Assembly: GCA_022842905.1 (NCBI GenBank)
Contig: JALHOS010000015.1
Coordinates: 1-41,050 of the forward strand
Length of the DNA stretch: 41,050 bases
Source of the DNA: Myxococcaceae bacterium
GTDB lineage: Bacteria > Myxococcota > Myxococcia > Myxococcales > Myxococcaceae
Direction of reading: 5' to 3'
The notes beneath the pieces were generated by a model that saw only the letters and a program-made list of their open reading frames with translations, did not search any database and was not told the origin of the DNA. How positions within the stretch are numbered: the stretch's first letter is position 1; every line of letters begins with the position of its first letter. Made by a program: the position numbers and the translations under genes. This document shows positions 8,478 to 16,522 of the stretch, in pieces.

Positions 8478-9209
8478 TCAGCCCTTGAGGAACTTCGTCA
8501 CCGCGACCGGCTTGCTGGTGTCGATCTCCACCGACTTGTTTCCGCCGCCCAGGTGCAGCCCTTCGCCGACGCGCGTGTGCGCTTCCTTGTGCGAGTCGTC
8601 CGGCTGCTCGGAGTTGCCGCGCTTGTACCAAGGATCCGACGGGTGGCTGACCGGCGGTCCCTGCAGCAGCCGAGGAATGTCCCAGACGAAGCTCTGCCGC
8701 GTCTCGCCCGAAGGCGTGTGTGTGTACGTGTCCATGCGGATCGCGTCCTTGGGGCACGCGTCGACGCACAGGCCACAGACGATGCAGCGCAGCTCGTCGA
8801 TCACGAACTGCTTGGGGTACTTCTCGATGACGCGCGACTCGGCGGCGGCGTCGTCCTGCGAGTACTCGCCCGCTTCGATGTAGATGCACTGCGCCGGGCA
8901 GATCGTCGCGCACATGTAACAGGCGACGCAGCGGGGCTGGCCGTCTTCGCGCGGCACCAGGCGGTGCAGCCCGCGGTACCCAGGCGGGTAGGGGATCTTC
9001 TCTTCGGGGTACTGCACCGTCGTGACGTGGCTGCCCTCGCGGTCCACCACCTGCGGGTTCGGATCGCGCTCGACGAAGAGGTTCTTCAGGAAGTGCCGCG
9101 TGGTGATCGCCAGCCCCTTGAGCAGCTCGGGGACGTAGCTGCGCTCGCGCACGTCCTGCTCGACGAGCTCCTTCTTCTTCACCGCGTGGCTTGAGTGACC
9201 GTGGCCCAT
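8478..9209 (-). CDS. nuoI: NADH-quinone oxidoreductase subunit I (NuoI)
   Basis: A 243-residue ferredoxin-like subunit of respiratory complex I that carries electrons through clusters N6a and N6b toward the quinone site. Two complete 4Fe-4S motifs are visible: C94-C97-C100-C104 followed by Pro, and C142-C145-C148-C152 followed by Pro. The core sequence [11 protein letters not shown]-like entry helix and PGYRGLHRL are typical. It is longer than E. coli NuoI (about 180) because of an N-terminal His/Lys extension ([13 protein letters not shown]) and a polar C-terminal tail after the second cluster. It follows nuoH by 18 bases. Confidence is high. Confidence 0.97.
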   Translation of the reverse strand: MGHGHSSHAVKKKELVEQDVRERSYVPELLKGLAITTRHFLKNLFVERDPNPQVVDREGSHVTTVQYPEEKIPYPPGYRGLHRLVPREDGQPRCVACYMCATICPAQCIYIEAGEYSQDDAAAESRVIEKYPKQFVIDELRCIVCGLCVDACPKDAIRMDTYTHTPSGETRQSFVWDIPRLLQGPPVSHPSDPWYKRGNSEQPDDSHKEAHTRVGEGLHLGGGNKSVEIDTSKPVAVTKFLKG

Positions 9210-9227
9210 GTGCGTCTCGTCCTCGCT

Positions 9228-10691
9228 TCAGTGCGCGTCCAGCGCCGGCACCGGGTTGTGACCGCCGTGCGCGTCGGCCGCGTGATCGTCGGCGCCGTGT
9301 CCGCCGCCGTGGCCATGTCCGCCGTGATCGTGCTCAGCCGCCTCCGCCTCGCGGCGCTTCTGACGGTTCGGCGTGACGGTCAAGAACGCGATGACGGCCA
9401 GCTCCGCGAAGCCGAAGAGCGTCAGCCACCGCAGCGACGGGTCCCACAGAATCAGCGCGCCAGACACGAAGACGTTGGCCAGGCCGATCGGCAGCAGGAT
9501 CTGCCAGCCGAGCGTCTGGATCTGATCGTACCGGAAGCGCGGGAACGTCCAGCGAATGACGAGCTGCAGGTAGCACAGCAGCACCACCTTCACCCAGAAC
9601 ACCATGCCGAAGAAGCCTCCGGCCAGCGCGGTGGTGTGGTTGGGCCAGTCGCCGCCCGTCGGCAGCAGCGCCAGCACCGACTCGGTGCTCACGAAGGGAA
9701 TCGACGAGCCGCCGAAGAAGATCGCCACCAGCACACCGGACAGCACCACCACCTCGACGAACTCCGAGATCATGAACATGCCGAACTGCATGCCGGAGTA
9801 TTCGATGAAGTAGCCGACGATCTCCGACTCACCTTCCGGCGTGTCGAAGGGCGCGCGCTTGGTCTCGGCGAAGGCCGCTGCGAAGAAGAGCAGGAAGCCC
9901 AGCGGCTGCAGGAAGAAGCCCCACTGCGGCACGCCGATCTCCAGGCCGCCGACCTTGGTCGACCACAAGAGCTTCTCCTGGAGCGCCGCCATGCCCGTGT
10001 CGCCCGCCAGCCGCACGGTGGAGAACGCCATCATCATGCCCACCAGCGACAAGCCCAGCGCGACCTCGTAGCTGATCATCTGCGACGACGCGCGCACGCC
10101 GCCGAGCAGCGCGAACTTGTTGTTCGAAGACCAGCCGGCCAGCGACGTGCCGTAGACGGCCAGCGAGGCGATCGCGAACATGAACAGCAGCCCGAAGTCC
10201 GGGTTCGCCGGCGCCATGATGATCGGCTTGCCCCACAACGTCAGCGTGGGCCCCGCCGGGACGATGGCGAAGAGCGCGAAGACCGGCGCGAAGGCCAGCA
10301 TGGGCGCCAGCTTGAACAGGAAGGCGTTGGCGCCGGCCGGGCGGAACGCTTCCTTGGTCAGCATCTTGAAGACGTCGGTCAGAATGTGGGGAATGCCCGC
10401 GAGCGGCATCTTCCCCAGCACTGGGAGGATCGACAGGCGCGCGCGGTTGGGGCCGATGCGGTCCTGCATGAGCGCCGACCACTTCCGCTCGGCGATCGTC
10501 AGCAGCGTGGCGATGATCATCACCACCGCGAGCATCAAGCTGAGAATGTTGACGATGAAGCCGCCGCCCTTGAGCCCGTGCTCCTGGAGGAGATTCTCGA
10601 GCCACCCGGCGGCCAGGTACGTGACCGTCATGTGGCCGAACAGGCTGCCGATGATGACCGCGATGCCGATCGAGACGTTGAGTGCGCGCAT
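9228..10691 (-). CDS. nuoH: NADH-quinone oxidoreductase subunit H (NuoH) with His-rich C-terminal tail
   Basis: A 487-residue membrane subunit that forms much of the quinone-binding cavity of complex I. Recognisable segments are AERKWSALMQDRIGPNRA, VFKMLTKEAFRPAGAN, and AETKRAPFDTPEGESEIVGY followed by EYSGMQFGMF. These conserved acidic and Arg loops face the quinone channel. It is clearly longer than E. coli NuoH (325 residues). Part of the excess is an extended N-terminal hydrophobic region; the rest is a C-terminal tail of about 40 residues with many His and Gly (HDHGGHGHGGGHG...). It lies 20 bases after nuoG. The subunit call is firm; the tail's role is unknown. Confidence 0.97.
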   Translation of the reverse strand: MRALNVSIGIAVIIGSLFGHMTVTYLAAGWLENLLQEHGLKGGGFIVNILSLMLAVVMIIATLLTIAERKWSALMQDRIGPNRARLSILPVLGKMPLAGIPHILTDVFKMLTKEAFRPAGANAFLFKLAPMLAFAPVFALFAIVPAGPTLTLWGKPIIMAPANPDFGLLFMFAIASLAVYGTSLAGWSSNNKFALLGGVRASSQMISYEVALGLSLVGMMMAFSTVRLAGDTGMAALQEKLLWSTKVGGLEIGVPQWGFFLQPLGFLLFFAAAFAETKRAPFDTPEGESEIVGYFIEYSGMQFGMFMISEFVEVVVLSGVLVAIFFGGSSIPFVSTESVLALLPTGGDWPNHTTALAGGFFGMVFWVKVVLLCYLQLVIRWTFPRFRYDQIQTLGWQILLPIGLANVFVSGALILWDPSLRWLTLFGFAELAVIAFLTVTPNRQKRREAEAAEHDHGGHGHGGGHGADDHAADAHGGHNPVPALDAH

Positions 10692-10711
10692 GGTTGTTCA
10701 GCTCCGTTCGA

Positions 10712-12454
10712 TCACTTGGTGTTCGCCTGCACCAGCGTCAGCCCACGCACGTTGGGCGAGCCCTGCTCACGCCAGCCCGGAGGCCGCCCGTCGGAGCCCG
10801 ACGCCAAGATCGAGATGCCCGGCCGCGCCTGGTTCATGGGCGCCTGCTTGTCCCATTCGAAGCTCGCCAGCTCCGGGACCTGCCCGGCCAGCGCCTTCCA
10901 CACCTCACGCGAGCTCGTCGCCTTCACCTGCCCGCCGAGCGCCGCCGACAGATCCACCGCCCACTTCCACGCCGGCGCCGAGTCGCCCTTGGGCGGAAAC
11001 GCGCGCCGCACCCGCTGGGTGATGCCGTCGGCCTGCGTGAAGCTGCCTTCGTCTTCCACGTGGCTCGACTGCGCCAGCACGAAGCCGGCCTGGGCCGTCA
11101 CCGGTGAGTCGTTCTGCGCGACCACCGCGACCAGCTCCACGCCTTCGAGCCGCTTGGCGAACGCGTCGGCGCTCTCGGGCACGTCCGCGCCGAAGGCCAC
11201 CAGGCCCCGCACCTGACCCTTGTCGATCGCCTGGGTCAGGTCCGCGAAGGCCTTGAGCTCCACCCCGGCGGCCTTGGCGATCCACTCCAGGCCCTTCCGG
11301 TTGGGGTTCTTGTCCGCCTGCATGAGGAAGTCGTCGGCCTGCCCAGCGGCGCGGCCCGTGACGTAGGCCACCTTCGCGCTCAACGACTCCTTGGCGAAGG
11401 CGAAGGCCGCGAGCAGATCTTCGTTCGACAGCATGGGCGATACGGCGAAGGCGAGCTGCCCCGCGACGGGCTTGAGCTTCTCGGCCAGCTGTTTGATCAG
11501 CTCCGCGCGGCTGACGTCCTTCACGTCGGCGGCCTTGCCGACGCGAGACTGGAGCACGCGGTGCTGGTTGAGCTGCTTGTACGAGAGCCGGCCTTGATCG
11601 CACATCCAGCTCTTGTTGATCGCCTCGTTCTCGCGCGGGCGGTAGCGGTACGCGTCCTGCCCCATGAAGTCGACCACCGTGCTGCAGCCGCGGGAGCAGC
11701 CGGTGCAGACCGACGGCGCCGCCGACAAGAACCACGCGCGGGCCCGGAAGCGGAAGTCGCGGTTGAGCAGCGCGCCGACGGGGCACAGATCGACGATGTT
11801 GCCCGAGTAGTTCGAGTCGAGCTTGCCGTAGTGCGGCGCGACGTCGACCACCTCGTGCGACCCGCGGCCGAAGACGCCGAGCTGCGGCTGCTTGGCCACT
11901 TCGTCCATGAAGCGCACGCAGCGGGTGCACAGCACGCAGCGCTCCTGATCGATGACCACCAGGTCGCCGAGCACCTTGCGCTTGTTGCGCAGGATCTTCG
12001 GCCCCGTCAGCCGCGACGACTTGAAGTCGTAGCGCATGTAGTAGTCCTGCAGCTTGCACTCGCCGGCCTGGTCGCAGATCGAGCAGTCCACCGGGTGGTT
12101 GAGCAGCAGGAACTCCATGACCGACCGCTGCTGCGCGCGCACCTTGTCGGTGGTCGTCTTGATCGCCACGCCTTCAGTCACCGGCGTCTGGCAGGCCGGC
12201 ACCAGCTTGGGCGCTGCCGACGACTCGACCATGCACATGCGGCAGTTGGCCGCCACGCTCAGCCGCGGGTGGTAGCAGTAGTAGGGGATCTCCACCCCCA
12301 CCGTCTTGGCCGCGTCCACCATGTTGGTGCCCGGCTTGACGACGACTTCCTTGCCGTCGACGGTGAACGTGACGAAACCAGGGTTCTTCGGCGGGGGAGG
12401 GCCCGGCGGAGGACCGGCCGGCTTGGGCGCTTCGACCTTCTTGTCGTCACTCAT
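10712..12454 (-). CDS. nuoG: NADH-quinone oxidoreductase subunit G (NuoG), short form with N7 cluster motif
   Basis: A 580-residue iron-sulfur subunit of complex I. The N-terminal 2Fe-2S site is C60, C71, C74, C88. The His-ligated 4Fe-4S site is H120, C124, C127, C133. The next 4Fe-4S site is C173, C176, C179, C224. A fourth set, C250-x2-C253-x3-C257-x27-C285, matches the N7 motif that many complex I enzymes have lost. The C-terminal molybdopterin-oxidoreductase-like domain is shortened compared with E. coli NuoG (about 900 residues). A Pro-rich stretch (residues 10-24) precedes the ferredoxin domain. The ATG overlaps the nuoD stop (ATGA), indicating coupled translation. Confidence 0.96.
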   Translation of the reverse strand: MSDDKKVEAPKPAGPPPGPPPPKNPGFVTFTVDGKEVVVKPGTNMVDAAKTVGVEIPYYCYHPRLSVAANCRMCMVESSAAPKLVPACQTPVTEGVAIKTTTDKVRAQQRSVMEFLLLNHPVDCSICDQAGECKLQDYYMRYDFKSSRLTGPKILRNKRKVLGDLVVIDQERCVLCTRCVRFMDEVAKQPQLGVFGRGSHEVVDVAPHYGKLDSNYSGNIVDLCPVGALLNRDFRFRARAWFLSAAPSVCTGCSRGCSTVVDFMGQDAYRYRPRENEAINKSWMCDQGRLSYKQLNQHRVLQSRVGKAADVKDVSRAELIKQLAEKLKPVAGQLAFAVSPMLSNEDLLAAFAFAKESLSAKVAYVTGRAAGQADDFLMQADKNPNRKGLEWIAKAAGVELKAFADLTQAIDKGQVRGLVAFGADVPESADAFAKRLEGVELVAVVAQNDSPVTAQAGFVLAQSSHVEDEGSFTQADGITQRVRRAFPPKGDSAPAWKWAVDLSAALGGQVKATSSREVWKALAGQVPELASFEWDKQAPMNQARPGISILASGSDGRPPGWREQGSPNVRGLTLVQANTK

Positions 12455-13680
12455 TGCTCTACCTCGCCGCCGATCATGTTGATCGTGTCGAACGTGGGGA
12501 TCAGGTCGGCCAGCATGCGGCCTTCACACATGCGCGGGAGCGCGGACAGCAGCTGGAAGCCGGGCGCGCGAACGTGCACCTTGTACGGCCGGCCGGAGCC
12601 GTCGCTCTTGAGGTACCAGCCCAGCTCGCCATTGGCCGACTCCGTCGCGTGGTAGACCTCACCGACCGGCACCGGCACGCCTTCCATGACCAGCTTGAAG
12701 TGGGCGATCACCCCTTCGATCGTGCTGTACACCTGGTCCTTGGGCGGCAGCGCGATGCGCCAGTCGTCCACCATGACCGGCCCGCCCGGCATCATGTCGA
12801 TCGCCTGGCGGATCATGCGAATCGACTGCTCGATCTCCAGCACCCGCAGGTAGTAGCGCGCGAAGTTGTCGCCGTCGGACGCGACGGGCACTTCGAAGTC
12901 GAGCTTGTCGTAGACCCAGTACGGCTTGTTCTTGCGCACGTCGTACTTCACGCCGCAGGCGCGCAGGCACGGCCCCGAGAACCCGAAGTCCAGCGCGTCG
13001 TCCTTGCTGATCACGCCGGTGCCGCGCACACGGTCCGCGAAGATGCGGTTGCGGGTGAGCAGCCCGTCGACCTCGGCCGCGTACTGCTCGATCTTCACCA
13101 GCGACTTGAGGACGTTCTCTTCCCAGCCGGGCGGCAGATCGCGGTTCATGCCGCCGATGCGGCCGTAGTTCGTCGTCAGCCGCGCGCCGGTCAGCTCGGT
13201 GACGCGATCGGTGATGAGCTCGCGGCCTTCGATCGCGTAGAGGAACGCCGCGAAGCCCCCGAGCTCGAGCCCCAGCGCGCCGGCGGTCGTCAGGTGGCTG
13301 GCGATCCGGTGCAGCTCCGCGCCGATCACGCGGATGTACTTGGCCCGCTCGGGGATCTCGACCCCCATGAGCTTCTCGACCGCGGTGATGAAGCCGAAGT
13401 TGCAGGTCAGCGACGCGACGTAGTCGAGGCGATCCGTGTACGGAATGCACTGCGTCCACGTGACGTTCTCGCAGCTCTTCTGGAAGCCGCGGTGGAGGAA
13501 CCCGATCTCCGGGTCCATCTTGACGATCGTCTCGCCGTCCAGCTCCAGCTTGAGCCGCACGGTGCCGTGGGTCGCCGGGTGCGACGGGCCAAGGTTGATC
13601 TCCATGTTGCGCGTCTGCAGGTGCGCTTCGAGCTCGTCTTCGCTCGGCGTCGGATCGTAGTCGTCACCGGCTTGGGCCAT
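12451..13680 (-). CDS. nuoD: NADH-quinone oxidoreductase subunit D (NuoD, 49-kDa subunit)
   Basis: A 409-residue peripheral subunit that forms the quinone site with NuoB and NuoH. Landmarks are the opening NLGPSHPATHGTVRLKLELD (its HPATHG loop contacts the quinone head), GFLHRGFQKS, IGAELHRIASHL, GRIGGMNRDLPPGW, and the C-terminal signature PRMCEGRMLADLIPTFDTIN. Length is normal for the family. ATG 13680 has a GAGGA ribosome site seven bases upstream. It is encoded separately from nuoC, not fused as in E. coli. It overlaps nuoG by four bases, and no nuoE or nuoF lies between them. Confidence 0.97.
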   Translation of the reverse strand: MAQAGDDYDPTPSEDELEAHLQTRNMEINLGPSHPATHGTVRLKLELDGETIVKMDPEIGFLHRGFQKSCENVTWTQCIPYTDRLDYVASLTCNFGFITAVEKLMGVEIPERAKYIRVIGAELHRIASHLTTAGALGLELGGFAAFLYAIEGRELITDRVTELTGARLTTNYGRIGGMNRDLPPGWEENVLKSLVKIEQYAAEVDGLLTRNRIFADRVRGTGVISKDDALDFGFSGPCLRACGVKYDVRKNKPYWVYDKLDFEVPVASDGDNFARYYLRVLEIEQSIRMIRQAIDMMPGGPVMVDDWRIALPPKDQVYSTIEGVIAHFKLVMEGVPVPVGEVYHATESANGELGWYLKSDGSGRPYKVHVRAPGFQLLSALPRMCEGRMLADLIPTFDTINMIGGEVEQ

Positions 13681-13728
13681 GGTCTGTCCTCGTGTCGAAA
13701 GGTCGAAAGGAAGGGGCGGGGCGCGCGC

Positions 13729-14262
13729 TCACTCGGCGACGCCGTTGGTCCCCGGCCCGCGGAAGATGTCCTTGATGGGCCGCTCGGCGATGAGCCCTTG
13801 CCGGCCGCGCAGCGGGTAGTCCTTGCGCAGCGCGTGGCCCACGAATTCTTCGTACATGAGCATGCGGCGCAGATCGCCGTGGCCCTTGAACGGCACGCCG
13901 TAGAAGTCCCAGACGAAGCGCTCGGCCCAGTTCGCGCCCTGGTAGATGAAGCGGATCGTCGGCACTTCTTGCCCTTCGTCGGCGCGCACCTTGAGGCGCA
14001 CGTGCTCCGAGCGCTCCGGGCTGCAGATGAAGTACAGGACTTCGAAGCGCGGCGACTGCTCTTCGGGCGGCAGGTGGAGTCGATCCACCGCGTCCATGGA
14101 CACGAACAGCCGGAAGCCCAGCTTGTCCTTGAGCAGGCGGGCGGTGTCCTGAATGCGCTCGGGCTTGATCACGCCCCAGGCGTCACCGGCGCGGTCCACG
14201 TACCGCTCGACGAGCGCGTCGGGCAGCTGCTGCTGAATCTGATCGAGGGCGAAAGTGCTCAC
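13729..14262 (-). CDS. nuoC: NADH-quinone oxidoreductase subunit C (NuoC, 30-kDa subunit)
   Basis: A 177-residue peripheral-arm subunit of complex I. The family signature is near the C-terminus: AERFVWDFYGVPFKGHGDLR followed by RMLMYEEF and RKDYPLRG. It starts at GTG 14262 with an AGGG ribosome site upstream and is separated from nuoD by 48 bases. It is the first nuo gene in this cluster; the expected nuoA and nuoB are not upstream, where fhs sits instead, 81 bases away. The call is firm. Confidence 0.95.
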   Translation of the reverse strand: MSTFALDQIQQQLPDALVERYVDRAGDAWGVIKPERIQDTARLLKDKLGFRLFVSMDAVDRLHLPPEEQSPRFEVLYFICSPERSEHVRLKVRADEGQEVPTIRFIYQGANWAERFVWDFYGVPFKGHGDLRRMLMYEEFVGHALRKDYPLRGRQGLIAERPIKDIFRGPGTNGVAE

Positions 14263-14275
14263 GTGAGGCCCTGGC

Positions 14276-14303
14276 TTCTAAGGAGCCGCCCCCCGCGAGT
14301 CAA
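14276..14303 (-). promoter_or_regulatory. Weak promoter candidate for nuoC
   Basis: On the minus strand a TTGACT hexamer (14303-14298) is followed after 16 bases by TTAGAA (14281-14276), just upstream of the nuoC start. The -35 match is good and the -10 match poor, and the implied leader is very short. nuoC could equally be read through from fhs. Confidence 0.22.
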
Positions 14304-14343
14304 CGTGATTTGGGCAAGAGAAATGCGGGCTTAGCCTTCAACT

Positions 14344-15951
14344 TCACTGCACGCCGACGACCTCGCCGTCGTCGCGCAGGTCCAGGTTGTACGCGGCCGG
14401 CACCTTGGGCAGCCCAGGCATGGTCAAGATCTCGCCCGTGAGCGCCAAGAGGAAGCCTGCGCCGGCGGACACCCGCATTTGCCGAACGGCGATCGTGAAG
14501 CCTTCGGGCGCACCCTGCTTGGCCGGATCGTCCGAGAGGGACAGGTGCGTCTTGGCCATGCAGATCGGCCACTGATCGAAGCCCCAGGCCTTGATGCGCT
14601 CGAGGTCCTTCCGGGCGTCCTGGGTCAGCTCCACGTCCTTGGCGCCGTAGACCTTCTGGGCGATGGCGCGGATCTTCTCTTCGGGCGAGGCGGTCAGCTC
14701 GTAGGTGAACTTGGGCGTCGGCGCCGGCTTGGTGAGCGCCCGCTCCACCGCTTCGGCCACCGCGACCGATCCTTCGCCGCCGCGCACGTAGCCTTCGTTG
14801 CGGGCCACGGTGACCCCTTCGGCGCGGCCGAGCTTCTCGATGAGGCCGAGCTCCTCTTCGGTGTCGGTGCTGAAGACGTTGAGCGAGAGCACCGGCTCCA
14901 GGCCAAAGCCCCGAATGGAGTTGAGGTGCCGACGTACGTTGGCGAAGCCCTTCTCGATCGCGCCGAGGCCCGGCTGATCGCCGCCGTGGAAGCGCAGCGC
15001 CCGCGCCGTGCCGACCAACACCACCGCGTGTGGCCACAGCCCCGCCGCCCGGCACTTGAGGTCCAGGAACTTCTCTCCGCCCAGATCGAACGCGAAGCCC
15101 GCCTCGGTGACCACCACGTCGGCCAGCGCCAGCGCCGCCTTCGTCGCCATGACCGAGTTGCACCCGTGGGCGATGTTGGCGAACGGCCCGCCGTGCACCA
15201 GCGCGGGGCAGCCTTCGGTCGTCTGCGCCAGGTTCGGCAAGAGCGCGTCGCCGAGCAGCGCGGCCATGGCGCCGACGGCGTTGAGATCTCCCGCGGTGAC
15301 CGGCTTGCCGTCGCGATCGACGCCGACGATCAGCCGGCCCAGCCGCGCCTTGAGGTCCGCCACGCCGTCGGCCAGACACAGCGTGGCCATGATCTCCGAC
15401 GCCGCGGTGATGTCGAAGCCGTCCTCGCGGGGCACGCCGCTGGCGGGGCCCCCCAGCCCGATGACGGTGTTCCGCAGGAAGCGATCGTTCATGTCGATGC
15501 AGCGGCGCCAGGTCACCTGCTTGAAGCGGCGCTGATCGAAGTTGATCGCGTTGTCCACCAGCGCAGCGAGTAGGTTGTTCGCCGCGGTGATCGCGTGGAG
15601 GTCTCCCGTGCAGTGCAGGTTGATACGCGCGCTGGGCTCGAGCGTCGCCTTGCCGCCGCCGGTGCCGCCGCCCTTCGCGCCGAACACCGGGCCCAGGCTC
15701 GGTTCACGCAGCGCCGCCATGGCCCTCACGTTGCGCTTGCGCAGTCCCTGGACGAGGCCGATTGAAGTCGTCGTCTTGCCTTCACCGTACTTCGTCGGCG
15801 TCATCGCCGAGACGAGCACCAGCTTCCCGCGCTTCGTCGAGCCGGACAGCCGCTTCATGGTCGCCCAGGACAGCTTCGCGAGCGGGCCGTAGGGCAGCAG
15901 GTCGTCCGGCTTGAGGTCGAGCGACGCGGCGACTTCCGTCAGTGGGCGCAT
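14344..15951 (-). CDS. fhs: Formate-tetrahydrofolate ligase (10-formyl-THF synthetase)
   Basis: A 535-residue cytoplasmic enzyme that joins formate to tetrahydrofolate using ATP, feeding 10-formyl-THF into purine synthesis and one-carbon metabolism. The family P-loop TPTKYGEGKTTTSIGL is at residues 51-66 with K59. Other conserved blocks are EPSLGPVFGAKGGGTGGGKA, HAITAANNLLAAL, VHGGPFANIAHGCNS and MAKTHLSLSDDP. Length is near the usual 550-560. I chose ATG 15951; an in-frame TTG 36 bases upstream is less likely. It lies between the receiver gene (45 bases upstream) and nuoC on the same strand. The call is firm. Confidence 0.97.
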   Translation of the reverse strand: MRPLTEVAASLDLKPDDLLPYGPLAKLSWATMKRLSGSTKRGKLVLVSAMTPTKYGEGKTTTSIGLVQGLRKRNVRAMAALREPSLGPVFGAKGGGTGGGKATLEPSARINLHCTGDLHAITAANNLLAALVDNAINFDQRRFKQVTWRRCIDMNDRFLRNTVIGLGGPASGVPREDGFDITAASEIMATLCLADGVADLKARLGRLIVGVDRDGKPVTAGDLNAVGAMAALLGDALLPNLAQTTEGCPALVHGGPFANIAHGCNSVMATKAALALADVVVTEAGFAFDLGGEKFLDLKCRAAGLWPHAVVLVGTARALRFHGGDQPGLGAIEKGFANVRRHLNSIRGFGLEPVLSLNVFSTDTEEELGLIEKLGRAEGVTVARNEGYVRGGEGSVAVAEAVERALTKPAPTPKFTYELTASPEEKIRAIAQKVYGAKDVELTQDARKDLERIKAWGFDQWPICMAKTHLSLSDDPAKQGAPEGFTIAVRQMRVSAGAGFLLALTGEILTMPGLPKVPAAYNLDLRDDGEVVGVQ

Positions 15952-15996
15952 GGGGCACGACAAAGGCAAAAAGCGCCGGGCCGTCAACGCCCGGGG

Positions 15997-16428
15997 TCAA
16001 GGCTTGGACTTGAGCTGGGCCATCGTCGCCGACAGCTGCTGCTGCAGCCGGCGTCGCTCCCGGGCGTCCAAAGCCGAACGCACCGTGCTGGCGACTTCGC
16101 CGATCGCGCGGAAGGGCTTGGGCAGGTACCCGTCGACGTGGACCCCAGGCGGGAGCCGCTCGGCGTGCGCGGTCATCAACACCACCGCGAGGTCCGGCTG
16201 CTTCATGCGCGCGTGCTCGATGAGGGTGTAGCCGTCCATGGTCGGCATGTTCTTGTCGGCGACCAGCACGTCGATCGCCTCGCCCAGCAGCGACTCCAAC
16301 GCCTGCGTCGCGCCGCTCGCCGTCCGCGTCCGGAAACCCGCGCTGGTGAGCACCTTGTCGACCAGCTGCAGGACCGACGGCTCGTCGTCGACGATCAAGA
16401 CGAGCGGCGGCTTCGTCTCAGCGGCCAC
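15997..16428 (-). CDS. Stand-alone response-regulator receiver
   Basis: A 143-residue CheY-like protein made of one receiver domain and a short basic C-terminal helix (ARERRRLQQQLSATMAQLKS). The phosphorylation machinery is intact: D14/D15/E16 in VDDEP, phosphoacceptor D58 in VADKNMP, T86 in MTAH and K104 in LPKPF. No output domain follows, so it must signal by protein contact, as in chemotaxis or phosphorelay systems. No histidine kinase lies in the window. It starts at GTG 16428 and lies upstream of fhs on the same strand. Its partner is unknown. Confidence 0.92.
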   Translation of the reverse strand: MAAETKPPLVLIVDDEPSVLQLVDKVLTSAGFRTRTASGATQALESLLGEAIDVLVADKNMPTMDGYTLIEHARMKQPDLAVVLMTAHAERLPPGVHVDGYLPKPFRAIGEVASTVRSALDARERRRLQQQLSATMAQLKSKP

Positions 16429-16522
16429 GGGAGTTCTCTTGCGCCGGGTGGGTCATCGAAGGGGCTGACAGCATGCAGACACCCGCGCAGCGGAGCAACA
16501 ACGCTGGTATGGCGCGCGCCCC

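Noticed and set aside
9195-11216. 673-residue plus-strand open frame across nuoH and nuoG
   Set aside because: Gln/Arg/His-rich shadow of two firmly identified complex I genes.
12454-14334. 626-residue plus-strand open frame across nuoD and nuoC
   Set aside because: Antisense shadow; the minus strand carries the NuoD and NuoC signatures.
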